Below, piece by piece: positions 24,597 to 33,397 of a stretch of DNA of 64,000 nucleotides; the first letter of the stretch is position 1, and each line of letters starts with the position of its first letter. A program made the translations under genes and the position numbers. Under the pieces are notes generated by a model. It saw only the letters and a list, made by a program, of their open reading frames with translations. It searched no databases and was not told the origin of the DNA. This stretch comes from Metabacillus_B sp050107715 (GTDB lineage Bacteria > Bacillota > Bacilli > Bacillales > Bacillaceae), in assembly GCF_050107715.1 (NCBI RefSeq), contig NZ_JBNILN010000002.1, positions 62,001 to 126,000 on the forward strand, written 5' to 3'.

Positions 24597-27011
24597 ATGA
24601 GTTTCAGTCATAAGAAAATCGAACAGAAATGGCAGAAGCATTGGCTTGCCAGCAAGACATTTAAAACAGGTGAGGAACCGAACCGCCCTAAATTTTATGC
24701 GCTTGATATGTTCCCGTATCCGTCAGGAGCAGGTCTTCATGTCGGGCACCCGGAAGGATTTACAGCGACAGACATTCTTTCCCGGATGAAACGGATGCAG
24801 GGATACAATGTGCTTCATCCGATGGGATGGGATGCATTCGGACTTCCTGCTGAGCAGTTTGCCCTGGATACAGGAAATGACCCGGCAGAATTTACGGAAA
24901 AGAACATTAACAATTTCAGGCGCCAAATTCAGGCACTTGGCTTTTCTTATGACTGGGATCGCGAGGTCAACACAACCGATCCTCACTACTATAAATGGAC
25001 ACAATGGATTTTCCTCAAGCTTTATGAAAAAGGCTTAGCCTATATTGATGAGGTAGCCGTGAACTGGTGTCCGGCACTTGGAACCGTTCTTGCCAATGAA
25101 GAGGTCATTGACGGGAAAAGCGAGCGGGGCGGACATCCGGTCGAACGCCGTCCGATGAAGCAATGGATGCTGAAAATTACAGCCTATGCAGATCGTCTGA
25201 TAGAAGATTTGGATGAAGTAGACTGGCCGGAAAGCATTAAAGAAATGCAGCGCAACTGGATTGGCCGTTCAGAGGGAGCTCACGTTCATTTTGAAGTAGA
25301 TGGACACGAGGAGAGCTTCACCGTTTTCACGACAAGACCGGACACTCTTTTCGGTGCAACGTATGCGGTGTTTGCTCCTGAGCATGAGCTGGTGAGCAAG
25401 ATTGTAACAGCGGATCAAAAAGAAGCGGCAGATGCTTATATCAATCAAGTGAAATCCAAGTCTGACCTGGAAAGAACAGATCTCGCAAAGGATAAAACCG
25501 GTGTCTTCACGGGTGCATATGCCATTAACCCTGTGAGCGGCGAAAAAATGCCGATCTGGGTGGCAGATTACGTCCTAATCAGCTACGGTACCGGGGCGAT
25601 TATGGCGGTGCCTGCCCATGATGAACGCGATTATGAATTCGCTGTGAAATTCGAGCTTCCGATTAAAGAAGTCGTTCAAGGCGGCGATGTATCGAAAGAG
25701 GCTTACTCCGGTGACGGAGAGCACGTAAACTCGGAATTCCTGAACGGATTAGGAAAAGAAGAAGCGATTCAAAAAATGATTGAATGGCTGGAAGAAAACA
25801 GCAAAGGCGAAAAGAAGGTAACGTACCGCCTGCGTGACTGGCTATTCAGCCGCCAGCGCTACTGGGGTGAGCCGATTCCAATCATTCATTGGGAGGACGG
25901 CACCATGTCTGCAGTTCCTGAAGATCAGCTTCCGCTTGTCCTTCCGAAAACGACAGAAATCAAACCATCCGGTACGGGTGAATCGCCGCTTGCCAATATT
26001 TCAGAATGGGTGAATGTAACAGATCCTGAAACGGGCAAAAAAGGACGCAGAGAAACGAACACGATGCCGCAATGGGCGGGAAGCTGCTGGTATTACCTGC
26101 GCTACATCGATCCAGCGAACGAAAACCATTTAGCGGATCCGGAAAAAATCAAACAATGGCTGCCGGTTGATACGTACATCGGAGGGGCCGAGCATGCGGT
26201 GCTCCACCTTCTATACGCACGTTTCTGGCACAAGTTTCTTTATGATATCGGCGTGGTTCCAACGAAAGAGCCGTTTCAAAAGCTGTTTAACCAAGGAATG
26301 ATCCTTGGTGAAAATAATGAAAAAATGAGTAAATCAAAGGGCAACGTTGTGAATCCGGATGAAGTTGTGGAAAGCCATGGTGCTGATACGCTTCGTCTTT
26401 ACGAAATGTTCATGGGACCGCTTGAAGCTTCCATCGCCTGGTCTGAAAAAGGGCTGGATGGAGCAAGACGCTTCCTTGACCGCGTATGGAGATTGCTGAT
26501 TGAAGATGACGGAAACTTGACTTCGAAGGTTACAAACAGCGGAAATCCGTCTTTAGAGAAGGTCTACCATGAAACTGTGAAGAAAGTAACTGAAAACATC
26601 GAAGGGCTGCGCTTCAACACCGCGATTTCCCAGCTGATGGTGTTCATTAACGAAGCATATAAAGCGACGGAGCTTCCTAAAGAATACTTGGAGGGCTTTG
26701 TAAAGCTTCTTTCTCCAATCGCTCCCCACCTTGCAGAAGAGCTTTGGGAAAAACTTGGTCACTCTGATACCATTGCCTACGAAAAATGGCCGCAGTATGA
26801 TGAGTCCAAGCTTGTGGAAGATGAAGTGGAAGTAGTCGTTCAATTTAACGGCAAGGTAAAAGCAAAACTTCTTGTTCCGGCCGAAGCCTCAAAAGAAGAG
26901 ATGGAACAGATTGCGCTTCAAGATGAGAAAGTGAAAGAACAGCTTGATGGGAAAACCATCCGCAAAGTGATTGCAGTTCCTGGGAAGTTGATTAATATTG
27001 TGGCGAACTGA
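24597..27011 (+). CDS. leuS: Leucyl-tRNA synthetase
   Basis: An 804-residue class I aminoacyl-tRNA synthetase, the same length as the B. subtilis enzyme. The HIGH motif appears as HVGHPEG near residue 50, KMSKS as NEKMSKSKGN near residue 578. The CP1 editing domain is present (about 220-410, with TTRPDTLFGATY and GTGAIMAVPAHDERD). Of two close ATG codons, 24597 is chosen because aaggagg (24584-24590) abuts the one at 24591. Expression is governed by the T-box upstream; a strong terminator follows. Confidence 0.98.
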   Translation: MSFSHKKIEQKWQKHWLASKTFKTGEEPNRPKFYALDMFPYPSGAGLHVGHPEGFTATDILSRMKRMQGYNVLHPMGWDAFGLPAEQFALDTGNDPAEFTEKNINNFRRQIQALGFSYDWDREVNTTDPHYYKWTQWIFLKLYEKGLAYIDEVAVNWCPALGTVLANEEVIDGKSERGGHPVERRPMKQWMLKITAYADRLIEDLDEVDWPESIKEMQRNWIGRSEGAHVHFEVDGHEESFTVFTTRPDTLFGATYAVFAPEHELVSKIVTADQKEAADAYINQVKSKSDLERTDLAKDKTGVFTGAYAINPVSGEKMPIWVADYVLISYGTGAIMAVPAHDERDYEFAVKFELPIKEVVQGGDVSKEAYSGDGEHVNSEFLNGLGKEEAIQKMIEWLEENSKGEKKVTYRLRDWLFSRQRYWGEPIPIIHWEDGTMSAVPEDQLPLVLPKTTEIKPSGTGESPLANISEWVNVTDPETGKKGRRETNTMPQWAGSCWYYLRYIDPANENHLADPEKIKQWLPVDTYIGGAEHAVLHLLYARFWHKFLYDIGVVPTKEPFQKLFNQGMILGENNEKMSKSKGNVVNPDEVVESHGADTLRLYEMFMGPLEASIAWSEKGLDGARRFLDRVWRLLIEDDGNLTSKVTNSGNPSLEKVYHETVKKVTENIEGLRFNTAISQLMVFINEAYKATELPKEYLEGFVKLLSPIAPHLAEELWEKLGHSDTIAYEKWPQYDESKLVEDEVEVVVQFNGKVKAKLLVPAEASKEEMEQIALQDEKVKEQLDGKTIRKVIAVPGKLINIVAN

Positions 27012-27021
27012 ATAACCTGAT

Positions 27022-27057
27022 AGAAGCTTGCAGAGATACTTCTGCAAGCTTTTTTTA
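27022..27057 (+). terminator. Terminator after leuS
   Basis: Perfect 11-bp stem aagcttgcaga / tctgcaagctt followed by seven T; could also end the convergent small gene. Confidence 0.92.
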
Positions 27058-27066
27058 CTATAGATA

Positions 27067-27300
27067 TTATTGCCTGCGTTCGTTTCCCCGTTTAAAGTTA
27101 CCTGTAGCTTTTGCCAGAATCAGCTGAATCTCATGCTCATCCTTAGCTAGATTTATTCTTGCTAAAAACTTCTCCGCCTCTCCGTCCTTTACTATTTTCA
27201 CCTGCTTTCCTTTGTACAATAGAAAAACTGACTGATTTTTTGCAATCTGAAAGCTGAAGGGCTTTTTATCCAAACGGTTTCGTTTGTCTATTTCTCTCAC
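27067..27300 (-). CDS. Small basic hypothetical protein (77 aa)
   Basis: A 77-residue basic protein, predicted beta-strands in the middle (FQIAKNQSVFLLYKGKQVKIV) and a helix at about 45-65. It starts with GTG at 27300 behind aggagg. Located between leuS and ytwF on the opposite strand. I do not recognise the family; the good ribosome site and coherent composition support a real gene. Confidence 0.65.
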   Translation of the reverse strand: MREIDKRNRLDKKPFSFQIAKNQSVFLLYKGKQVKIVKDGEAEKFLARINLAKDEHEIQLILAKATGNFKRGNERRQ

Positions 27301-27430
27301 ATCATCCCCTCCTGTATAGAACGTCTATTCACCAGTAACCTGCAGGATTCCTGCATAATCCTGCGATTCGCAACCCGCCTGCCCGCCTGATATAATAAAA
27401 GTATGATGAAAACAGGGAGCTGATTAAACG

Positions 27431-27739
27431 ATGATTAAAGAAATTTCAGCAGAAGAAGTAGAGCAAAAGCTTAAAAATGGAGAGAATATTGAGCTTGTTG
27501 ATGTACGCGAAGATGAAGAAGTCGAAGAAGGGATGATCTCAAAAGCAAAACATATAAAAATGGGTGACATTCCTGCAAGAGCCGGCGAACTGGATAAGGA
27601 TAAAGAGTACATCTTTATTTGCCGCTCAGGACGCCGCAGCGAAAATGTGGCGGCCTATCTTCAGGAGCAGGGCTACAAAGTCGTCAATATGACAGGCGGA
27701 ATGCTTGAATGGAAGGGCGAGACCGTACCGAAGCAATAA
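27431..27739 (+). CDS. ytwF: Rhodanese-domain protein YtwF
   Basis: A 102-residue single rhodanese domain. The active-site loop is CRSGRRSENV with Cys64 as the sulfur-carrying residue; DVREDEEVEEG is the usual CDC25-like entry motif. Likely a sulfurtransferase passing persulfide sulfur in the cytoplasm; acceptor unknown. Matches B. subtilis YtwF near leuS. Confidence 0.92.
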   Translation: MIKEISAEEVEQKLKNGENIELVDVREDEEVEEGMISKAKHIKMGDIPARAGELDKDKEYIFICRSGRRSENVAAYLQEQGYKVVNMTGGMLEWKGETVPKQ

Positions 27740-27743
27740 CCGG

Positions 27744-27782
27744 TAAAAGACCATGCATCGTGACAGGTGCATGGTCTTTTTG
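27744..27782 (+). terminator. Terminator after ytwF
   Basis: Perfect stem aaaagaccatgca / tgcatggtctttt, loop of about ten bases, then T-rich. Confidence 0.9.
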
Positions 27783-27896
27783 CTGCATACACATAAATCC
27801 AAAATATTTCGTTCTAAACACTGCAGCAAACCGATAATTTTTATGAGAGGCAGAGATGCTTTCTCTGTATCCATTTCATAAGAAACAGGTGATATC

Positions 27897-28118
27897 ATGG
27901 TGATGACCGTTCATTTTTTTGATGGGAAAAGCATCGTACTGAGCCAGATGGTGAAAAGAGTTCCAGCCATTGGAGAAGATATAAAAATTAAAGGCCGAAT
28001 AGGAAAAGTTTTAGAAATTGTCTCCATCGATGAAAAAAATGCCCGAATCCTTGTTGCCTTTGAGAGTGTCAGTAAAAGTAAAGCGGCAGCAGACCAGTCC
28101 AAAAAGAAGAAAAAGTAA
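27897..28118 (+). CDS. Small hypothetical protein with lysine tail (73 aa)
   Basis: A 73-residue protein with a beta-rich first 55 residues (FFDGKSIVLSQMVKRVP, GRIGKVLEIVSIDEKNARILVAFE) and a lysine-only C-terminus (six lysines). The pattern resembles a small OB- or SH3-like barrel with a nucleic-acid- or membrane-binding tail, but no family is recognised. ATG follows aggtga. Monocistronic. Confidence 0.7.
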   Translation: MVMTVHFFDGKSIVLSQMVKRVPAIGEDIKIKGRIGKVLEIVSIDEKNARILVAFESVSKSKAAADQSKKKKK

Positions 28119-28351
28119 GGGAGCATGCTGAGGAATGTCAATATTCCCTTAAGATTCTATGTCCGCTGAATACGATGTTCTCAAGTTTCTGTTTTCGCTG
28201 ATAAAAGGTAAGCAAATGAACGATCTATCCGCTATACGTAAACAGCGATCCTATGTTATAACCACCTGCATTCCTGTATTTTAGAACGTACTTGGAGAAA
28301 CTCAGCGTCTCCTTATAAAAAAGAGTCAGTCGCCAATTATGAAAGCGTTAA

Positions 28352-28378
28352 CATAAATAACCCCTGCTCTCATACATT
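28352..28378 (+). promoter_or_regulatory. SigE-type sporulation promoter
   Basis: -35 element cataaat and a perfect -10 catacatt about 12 bases later agree with mother-cell sigma-E promoters (CATACAnT). It precedes the cse60 unit. The predicted transcript start lies very near the aaggagg site, so the leader would be extremely short; that weakens the call somewhat. The rest of 28119-28351 shows only a weak ggaga/tctcc hairpin. Confidence 0.55.
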
Positions 28379-28399
28379 GTGTTAAGGAGGGGATGGGCG

Positions 28400-28636
28400 A
28401 TGGAGGATTTTCATAGGCTCGATATCACAAGGCGCGTAACAGCGAAGGTTAGTGACGACCTCATTGAATTGTTTTGCGGAAAGAATTCCATCGGCTGGCT
28501 TGTCATAAACGAAGAGGGCAAGCAATATGATTTAATTGAAGGATTTGTCATCGAGAATGGACGGATCTATAAATTATATGAACGAAACGGCGGGCAGCAG
28601 CAATACGGGGAGGCCTGCGATTTAGGGTGGTGCTGA
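28400..28636 (+). CDS. Hypothetical protein co-transcribed with cse60 (78 aa)
   Basis: A 78-residue protein, beta-rich in the middle (IGWLVINEEGKQYDLIEGFVIENGRIYKLYE), with two cysteines near the end. ATG 28400 lies nine bases behind a perfect aaggagg. Only four bases separate it from the Cse60 gene and a SigE-like promoter stands in front, so a mother-cell sporulation role is likely. Family not recognised. Confidence 0.7.
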   Translation: MEDFHRLDITRRVTAKVSDDLIELFCGKNSIGWLVINEEGKQYDLIEGFVIENGRIYKLYERNGGQQQYGEACDLGWC

Positions 28637-28640
28637 TTGA

Positions 28641-28820
28641 ATGAAAGTTGTGCTGTTTGATGAAGAGCATGAAAAGGATTTAGAAAAAGAAATCAACTGT
28701 TTTCTGGCCGAGTTGGATGATGAGCAGCTTGTGGATATTAAATTCTCCGTCGCTGCTTCATGTGATGCAGAAGGTGAGCAGGTCTACTGTTTTTCGGCCA
28801 TGGTTTTATACCGGTCCTGA
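28641..28820 (+). CDS. cse60: Sporulation protein Cse60 family
   Basis: A 59-residue protein starting MKVVLFDEEHEKDLEKEIN and containing VDIKFSVAAS and VYCFSAMVLYR, which fits the Cse60 family. In B. subtilis Cse60 is made in the mother cell under sigma-E; its function is unknown. Located directly behind the 78-residue gene, in one transcription unit. Confidence 0.82.
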   Translation: MKVVLFDEEHEKDLEKEINCFLAELDDEQLVDIKFSVAASCDAEGEQVYCFSAMVLYRS

Positions 28821-28872
28821 AGAGCAGCATGCCTGCTTTTCAATTCTCAAGGGGAGTGAGAGAGGATGATTC

Positions 28873-28905
28873 TAAAAAACCCGGTCTAGGTTAAACCGGG
28901 TTTTC
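28873..28905. terminator. Bidirectional terminator between cse60 and ytfP
   Basis: Stem aaaacccggt / accgggtttt. The right arm forms the last codons and stop of ytfP on the minus strand. Confidence 0.88.
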
Positions 28906-30174
28906 TTCTTTGGACAATGCGTATTCAGCGGCATTACCGCCAGCAAGCCTCCCTGTAATGAGGGCGGCTGTAATATTATATCCACCGGTATAACCGTGAA
29001 TATCCAGAATTTCCCCGCAAAAGTACAGGCCAGGCATAAATTTTGAAGCCATTTCTTTAGGGTGGATTTCTTTAACAGAAACTCCTCCTCCGGTTACAAA
29101 GGCTTTGTCCAGCGGAAGGGTGCCGTCCACCTTACATTCAAATTGTTTGCATGATCTTGCGAATCCCCTCAGTTTTTCATGGGAGGTCTGTGAATAAGGC
29201 TCACTTGGATCGATTTCCTGCTGCTCAAGGAGGAAAAGCAAGTATCTTTCCGGCAGCAGCCCTTTATACAGGTTCTTTAATGCTTTCCTCGGCTCTTCTT
29301 TTCCAGCTTTAATCAATTCCTGGAACAATTCTTCTTCCTTGCGGCCGGGAAGGGCATCGATGGTGACTCTTACATATTGAGCGTTGTATTTCTTCATCGT
29401 TTTCACGATATATTGGCTGCACCGCAGTACAGCAGGACCGGAGATGCCAAAATGGGTAAAGAGCATGTCCATTTTGTGGGTGATTACGGTCTTGCCCTTG
29501 GGATTCAGGACACTTAGTGCCACACTTCTCAGTGCCAGACCCTGAAGAGATTTGTTTTTTATGAATGGTTCGCTGGATGTAACAGGAACCTCAGTCGGGA
29601 AAAGGTCGGTAATGGTATGGCCCGCAGCTTCCGCCCATGCATAGCCATCCCCGGTGCTGCCTGTGTGGGGGACGCTCTTCCCTCCTACCGCAGCTACAAC
29701 AGCGTCTGCTTCAATGCATTCACCAGTTTTAAGTGTGATGCCTTTAACCTGCTGGTTTTCATAGTCAATCCGTTTAACCGGCTCGTTCACACGGATTTGC
29801 ACGTTCAGTCTTTTCAGCTCGTTCAGGAGAGATTCGACAACTGACTGGGCTTTGTCGGAAACCGGAAACATTCTTCCGTGATCTTCTTCCTTCAGTCCAA
29901 CACCAAGTCCCTCGAAGAAAGAGATGATATCCTCGTTGCTGAACTCAGAAAAGGCACTGTATAAAAATCGGCCGTTGCCGGGAATGTGTTTGATGATTTC
30001 TTCAACGGGAAGGCGGTTCGTTACATTGCAGCGGCCTCCGCCTGATATGGCGAGCTTACGTCCAAGCTTGCTCCCTTTATCAAGCAGGAGTACGCGCGCA
30101 CCCCTGCTTCCGGCCGAGATGGCTGCCATCAGTCCCGAAGGACCGCCCCCAATTACAATTACATCGTACTTCAT
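28891..30174 (-). CDS. ytfP: Flavoprotein YtfP (HI0933/BaiN family)
   Basis: A 427-residue FAD protein with GGGPSGLMAAISAGSRGARV at the N-terminus, SGGGRCNVTN and the C-terminal GGYNITAALITGR. Long annotated as an NAD(P)/FAD oxidoreductase; the E. coli homologue YhiN has been reported (as I recall) to form dihydrouridine in 23S rRNA (RdsA). I therefore suspect an rRNA modification role, consistent with the rRNA pseudouridine synthase two genes on. Starts at ATG 30174. Its 3' end is part of a terminator hairpin. Confidence 0.92.
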   Translation of the reverse strand: MKYDVIVIGGGPSGLMAAISAGSRGARVLLLDKGSKLGRKLAISGGGRCNVTNRLPVEEIIKHIPGNGRFLYSAFSEFSNEDIISFFEGLGVGLKEEDHGRMFPVSDKAQSVVESLLNELKRLNVQIRVNEPVKRIDYENQQVKGITLKTGECIEADAVVAAVGGKSVPHTGSTGDGYAWAEAAGHTITDLFPTEVPVTSSEPFIKNKSLQGLALRSVALSVLNPKGKTVITHKMDMLFTHFGISGPAVLRCSQYIVKTMKKYNAQYVRVTIDALPGRKEEELFQELIKAGKEEPRKALKNLYKGLLPERYLLFLLEQQEIDPSEPYSQTSHEKLRGFARSCKQFECKVDGTLPLDKAFVTGGGVSVKEIHPKEMASKFMPGLYFCGEILDIHGYTGGYNITAALITGRLAGGNAAEYALSKEENPV

Positions 30175-30326
30175 TGTGTCACAACCTTCTTTTTAACCTT
30201 CATTCATTATAGCCGAAATCTGCATTCAAGAAAAACTGCTAAATTCCACAACTTTTTCCTCTCCATGCCTGCTTATGTTAAACTAATAAAGTTGAACCTA
30301 ATTTCACAAGAACGGTGATAAAAGAT

Positions 30327-31952
30327 ATGTCAGATAAAATGCTAAAAGGCACGTTTATTTTAACGCTTGGTACATACATTTCCAGGCTGCTCGGTATGAT
30401 TTATATCATTCCGTTTACAGCATTGGTAGGCACTCAGGGGACGGCACTCTATCAGATGGGCTATACCCCTTACGTTATATTCTTAAGTATAGCCACGGCC
30501 GGTTTTCCAATGGCTGTATCAAAATTTGTAGCGAAGTACAATGCGATGGGAGATTATCAGACAAGCCTGAGAATGTTCCGCAATGGAATGATCGTCATGC
30601 TTTTAACCGGACTTGCTTCATTTGCTGCGATGTATTTGCTCGCTCCTGAGCTTGCAGCATGGTCTCTTAGGTCAGAAGATACCCCATCCAGTTCTATTGC
30701 AGAAGTGGAATACGTGATAAAAATGCTGAGTGTGGCCCTTATTGTTGTGCCAATTATGGCGCTTTTGCGCGGCTTTTTTCAGGGCCATCAGATGATGGCG
30801 CCAACCTCAGTTTCACAGGTGGTTGAACAGCTCTTCCGAATCGTTTTTCTGCTTGCATCTGTATACCTTGTCTACATCGAATTTGAAGGTCCTTTAGTAG
30901 AAGCGATAGGATACGCAACTTTGGCCGCTGCAGTGGGTGCAGTTGGCGGGCTGCTCGTTCTGTATGTTTATTGGCAAAAGTATAAAAACCGCCTTGAAGC
31001 CATGCAGGAAAATACCGTACCGCCCTCAGATGTGAAAATGAGAAAGCTTTTTAAAGAGCTTCTCACCTATTCCTTGCCATTTATTTTTATCGGCTTAGCG
31101 ATTCCGCTATATCAGCTTATTGATCAAGGAACGATGTACGGGGCTTTAAGAGAAATCGGAAAGACTGATGAGGAAGCAAAAGCTCTCTTTTCCCACGTTC
31201 AGTTTGAAGGGCGCTCCCTAATAATGATTCTAGTTTCACTTGCGACCGCGTTCGGATTGACTTTAGTTCCATCCATAACAAGGGCATTTTCAACAGGGGG
31301 AATGCGCCAGGTACACCGCCAGATTAACCAGGCATTCCAGATTATCATGTTTCTGGTTATGCCCGCTGCTGCCGGCATGATGGTGCTCGCTGGTCCAATT
31401 TATGAATTCTTTTTCGGATATTCTTCAGAGGCGGCACTTCTTCTGCAATGGCAGGCTCCGTCTGCATTGCTGTTTTGCTACTTTACAGTGAATGCGGCCA
31501 TCCTGCAGGGGGTCAACAAGCAAAAGCTCGCAGTGATCAGCCTTGCAATAGGACTTATTATTAAGGCAGCGGTGAATTATCCGCTCATCGTATGGTTAGG
31601 TGCGCAAGGGTCAATCATCGCCACAGCACTAGGGTTCATTGTCTCGATCATTTACGGTTTTGCGATGATAAAGAGGCATGCACACTTCCATTTCAGGCAG
31701 TTTTTCAAGAGGACGATCCTGATCCTTATGCTTACGGTGGTCATGAGTGTGTTTGTATCGGGTATTCAATCGATCGCTGAGATCTTTATTCATTTTAAAG
31801 AGGGCAAAATTTCATCGGCACTTATGCTTGTTTTGACGGTCGGGGGCGGGGCTGCGGTTTATCTTTACACCTCGCATAAGACGCATTTGCTGGAAAAGCT
31901 CCTTGGCTCGCGTTTTTCATTTTTAAACAGAAGGAAGAAAGGGAAGGCGTGA
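30327..31952 (+). CDS. ytgP: MOP-superfamily flippase YtgP (MurJ-type, lipid II)
   Basis: A 541-residue membrane protein with about 14 helices, polysaccharide transporter/MurJ family. It starts MSDKMLKGTFILTLGTYISRLLG like B. subtilis YtgP, one of two lipid II flippases there. ATG 30327 is preferred to a GTG at 30315, with ggtgat seven bases before. Followed after 32 bases by the pseudouridine synthase, likely co-transcribed. Confidence 0.93.
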   Translation: MSDKMLKGTFILTLGTYISRLLGMIYIIPFTALVGTQGTALYQMGYTPYVIFLSIATAGFPMAVSKFVAKYNAMGDYQTSLRMFRNGMIVMLLTGLASFAAMYLLAPELAAWSLRSEDTPSSSIAEVEYVIKMLSVALIVVPIMALLRGFFQGHQMMAPTSVSQVVEQLFRIVFLLASVYLVYIEFEGPLVEAIGYATLAAAVGAVGGLLVLYVYWQKYKNRLEAMQENTVPPSDVKMRKLFKELLTYSLPFIFIGLAIPLYQLIDQGTMYGALREIGKTDEEAKALFSHVQFEGRSLIMILVSLATAFGLTLVPSITRAFSTGGMRQVHRQINQAFQIIMFLVMPAAAGMMVLAGPIYEFFFGYSSEAALLLQWQAPSALLFCYFTVNAAILQGVNKQKLAVISLAIGLIIKAAVNYPLIVWLGAQGSIIATALGFIVSIIYGFAMIKRHAHFHFRQFFKRTILILMLTVVMSVFVSGIQSIAEIFIHFKEGKISSALMLVLTVGGGAAVYLYTSHKTHLLEKLLGSRFSFLNRRKKGKA

Positions 31953-31984
31953 CAGCCTTTCCTTTCAGTATGAGGTGAATGGTC

Positions 31985-32713
31985 ATGAGAATGGATAAAT
32001 TGCTCTCCACGATCGGCTATGGCAGCCGGAAAGAGGTAAAGCAGCTCCTGAAAACCGGTGCTGTTCTTGCAGACGGAGTGGTAATTAAGGATGGAAAGAC
32101 CCATGTAGATCCTGAAACACAGGAGGTGACCGTTCATGGAGAAAAGATCGAATACCGAGAGTTTATTTATCTGATGATGAACAAGCCGCCAGGTGTCCTT
32201 TCCGCAACAGAGGATCTGTCCCAGCCGACGGTCATTGATCTTTTAACGCCGGAGGATGCTGTTCGGGATCCGTTTCCGGTAGGCAGACTGGATAAAGATA
32301 CGGAAGGGCTGCTTGTCATTACAAATGACGGCCAGTTGTCCCATCAGCTGCTGTCGCCGAAAAAGCATGTAGCGAAAACATATTTTGCGATTATAGATGG
32401 AACCGTTACGGACGAGGATGTGGCTGCCTTTAAAAAAGGAGTTACCCTTGATGATGACTATCTGACAAAGCCCGCAAAACTGGAGATTCTGACTGGAGGG
32501 GATCCTTCTGAAATTAAGGTGTCCATTACAGAAGGCAAGTTTCATCAGGTGAAAAGGATGTTTGAGGCGGTCGGAAAAAAAGTCACATTTTTAAAAAGGC
32601 TGACGATGGGTGATTTAGAGCTGGATGCGGATCTCGAACCTGGGGAGTACCGTGATTTGACGGATGAAGAGGTAGAGGTGCTGCGAAACAGCAAGCCTGC
32701 TGATTTTTTATAA
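31985..32713 (+). CDS. rsuA: 16S rRNA pseudouridine(516) synthase, RsuA family (YtzG)
   Basis: A 242-residue enzyme: N-terminal S4 RNA-binding domain (about 1-55) and RsuA/RluB/E/F catalytic domain with GRLDKDTEGLLVITNDG containing the catalytic aspartate, plus EGKFHQVKRMF. Corresponds to B. subtilis YtzG. Start ATG 31985 has gaggtga six bases upstream; an ATG at 31979 abuts that site. A terminator follows. Confidence 0.94.
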   Translation: MRMDKLLSTIGYGSRKEVKQLLKTGAVLADGVVIKDGKTHVDPETQEVTVHGEKIEYREFIYLMMNKPPGVLSATEDLSQPTVIDLLTPEDAVRDPFPVGRLDKDTEGLLVITNDGQLSHQLLSPKKHVAKTYFAIIDGTVTDEDVAAFKKGVTLDDDYLTKPAKLEILTGGDPSEIKVSITEGKFHQVKRMFEAVGKKVTFLKRLTMGDLELDADLEPGEYRDLTDEEVEVLRNSKPADFL

Positions 32714-32765
32714 ACGGCCGGGGATCCGGAAAGCTTGCTTTCTGAAAAAAACGGATAAGAGCTGT

Positions 32766-32801
32766 AAAAAAAAGAACCTGTTCAGAACAGGTTCCTTTTT
32801 A
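32766..32801. terminator. Bidirectional terminator between ytzG and ytzE
   Basis: Perfect stem gaacctgttc / gaacaggttc flanked by A-run and T-run. Confidence 0.9.
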
Positions 32802-32826
32802 TGTATAGGTGTTCAACCATTCTTGC

Positions 32827-33048
32827 TTATGATGTGAGTTTTACTTTCTTCTTTGTAGTCGTCCACTTACCTCTTGCAGGGCTTTTGACAAGCTCGTTGT
32901 ATGCTAACACATTTAAATCACGCTGAATCGTTCTTGGTGTAATACCAAATTCGTCGACAAGCTGCTGAGTTGTAACGGTACCTCTTTCCATGATGAACAT
33001 GTAAACAGATTTGATACGGTTTAGCATACGGTTAGTTGAAGGTTTCAA
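32827..33048 (-). CDS. ytzE: DeoR-type helix-turn-helix protein YtzE
   Basis: A 73-residue protein consisting only of a DeoR-like winged helix: VTTQQLVDEFGITPRTIQRDLNVL. It matches B. subtilis YtzE, a small DNA-binding protein without the sugar-sensing domain of DeoR regulators; targets unknown. The start is TTG 33048 behind aggagt; an ATG 66 bases further up would place the site inside the gene. Confidence 0.9.
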   Translation of the reverse strand: MKPSTNRMLNRIKSVYMFIMERGTVTTQQLVDEFGITPRTIQRDLNVLAYNELVKSPARGKWTTTKKKVKLTS

Positions 33049-33397
33049 AAAACCACTCCTTATTTTTTGATCGAACAGGTCTAAAGACCTGCAGCAATCT
33101 AGGATGTCAACCACTAATGATGTCCCTGTGTTAGCCTATTTAATTGGTATAGTTGAAGCTACAATCATATTTTACACGAAACAAGCGAGAAGATTCTACC
33201 TTGAGCCTTGAATTTACACAATATTAACATATTGCCTTATAAAAATCACGGTTTTGCTTTACTATATGTATTGAATTCAGAAAATTATGACTGTAATAAA
33301 CAAGGAATTCATACCTGCTATTTTTCGACTTGCTGATAGTTCTTTAGAAACATAAAAAGCCAGCAGATGCTGGCTTTTGTAAGGATGATTTTTACAG
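33049..33397 (-). other. Intergenic region with ytzE upstream sequence and pbuO terminator
   Basis: A 349-base gap. At its right end lies the pbuO terminator. The remainder is AT-rich and should contain the ytzE promoter; I see no gene and no clear repeat in it. Confidence 0.6.
33352..33381 (-). terminator. Terminator after pbuO
   Basis: Stem aaaagccagca / tgctggctttt with a T-run on the minus strand. Confidence 0.88.
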
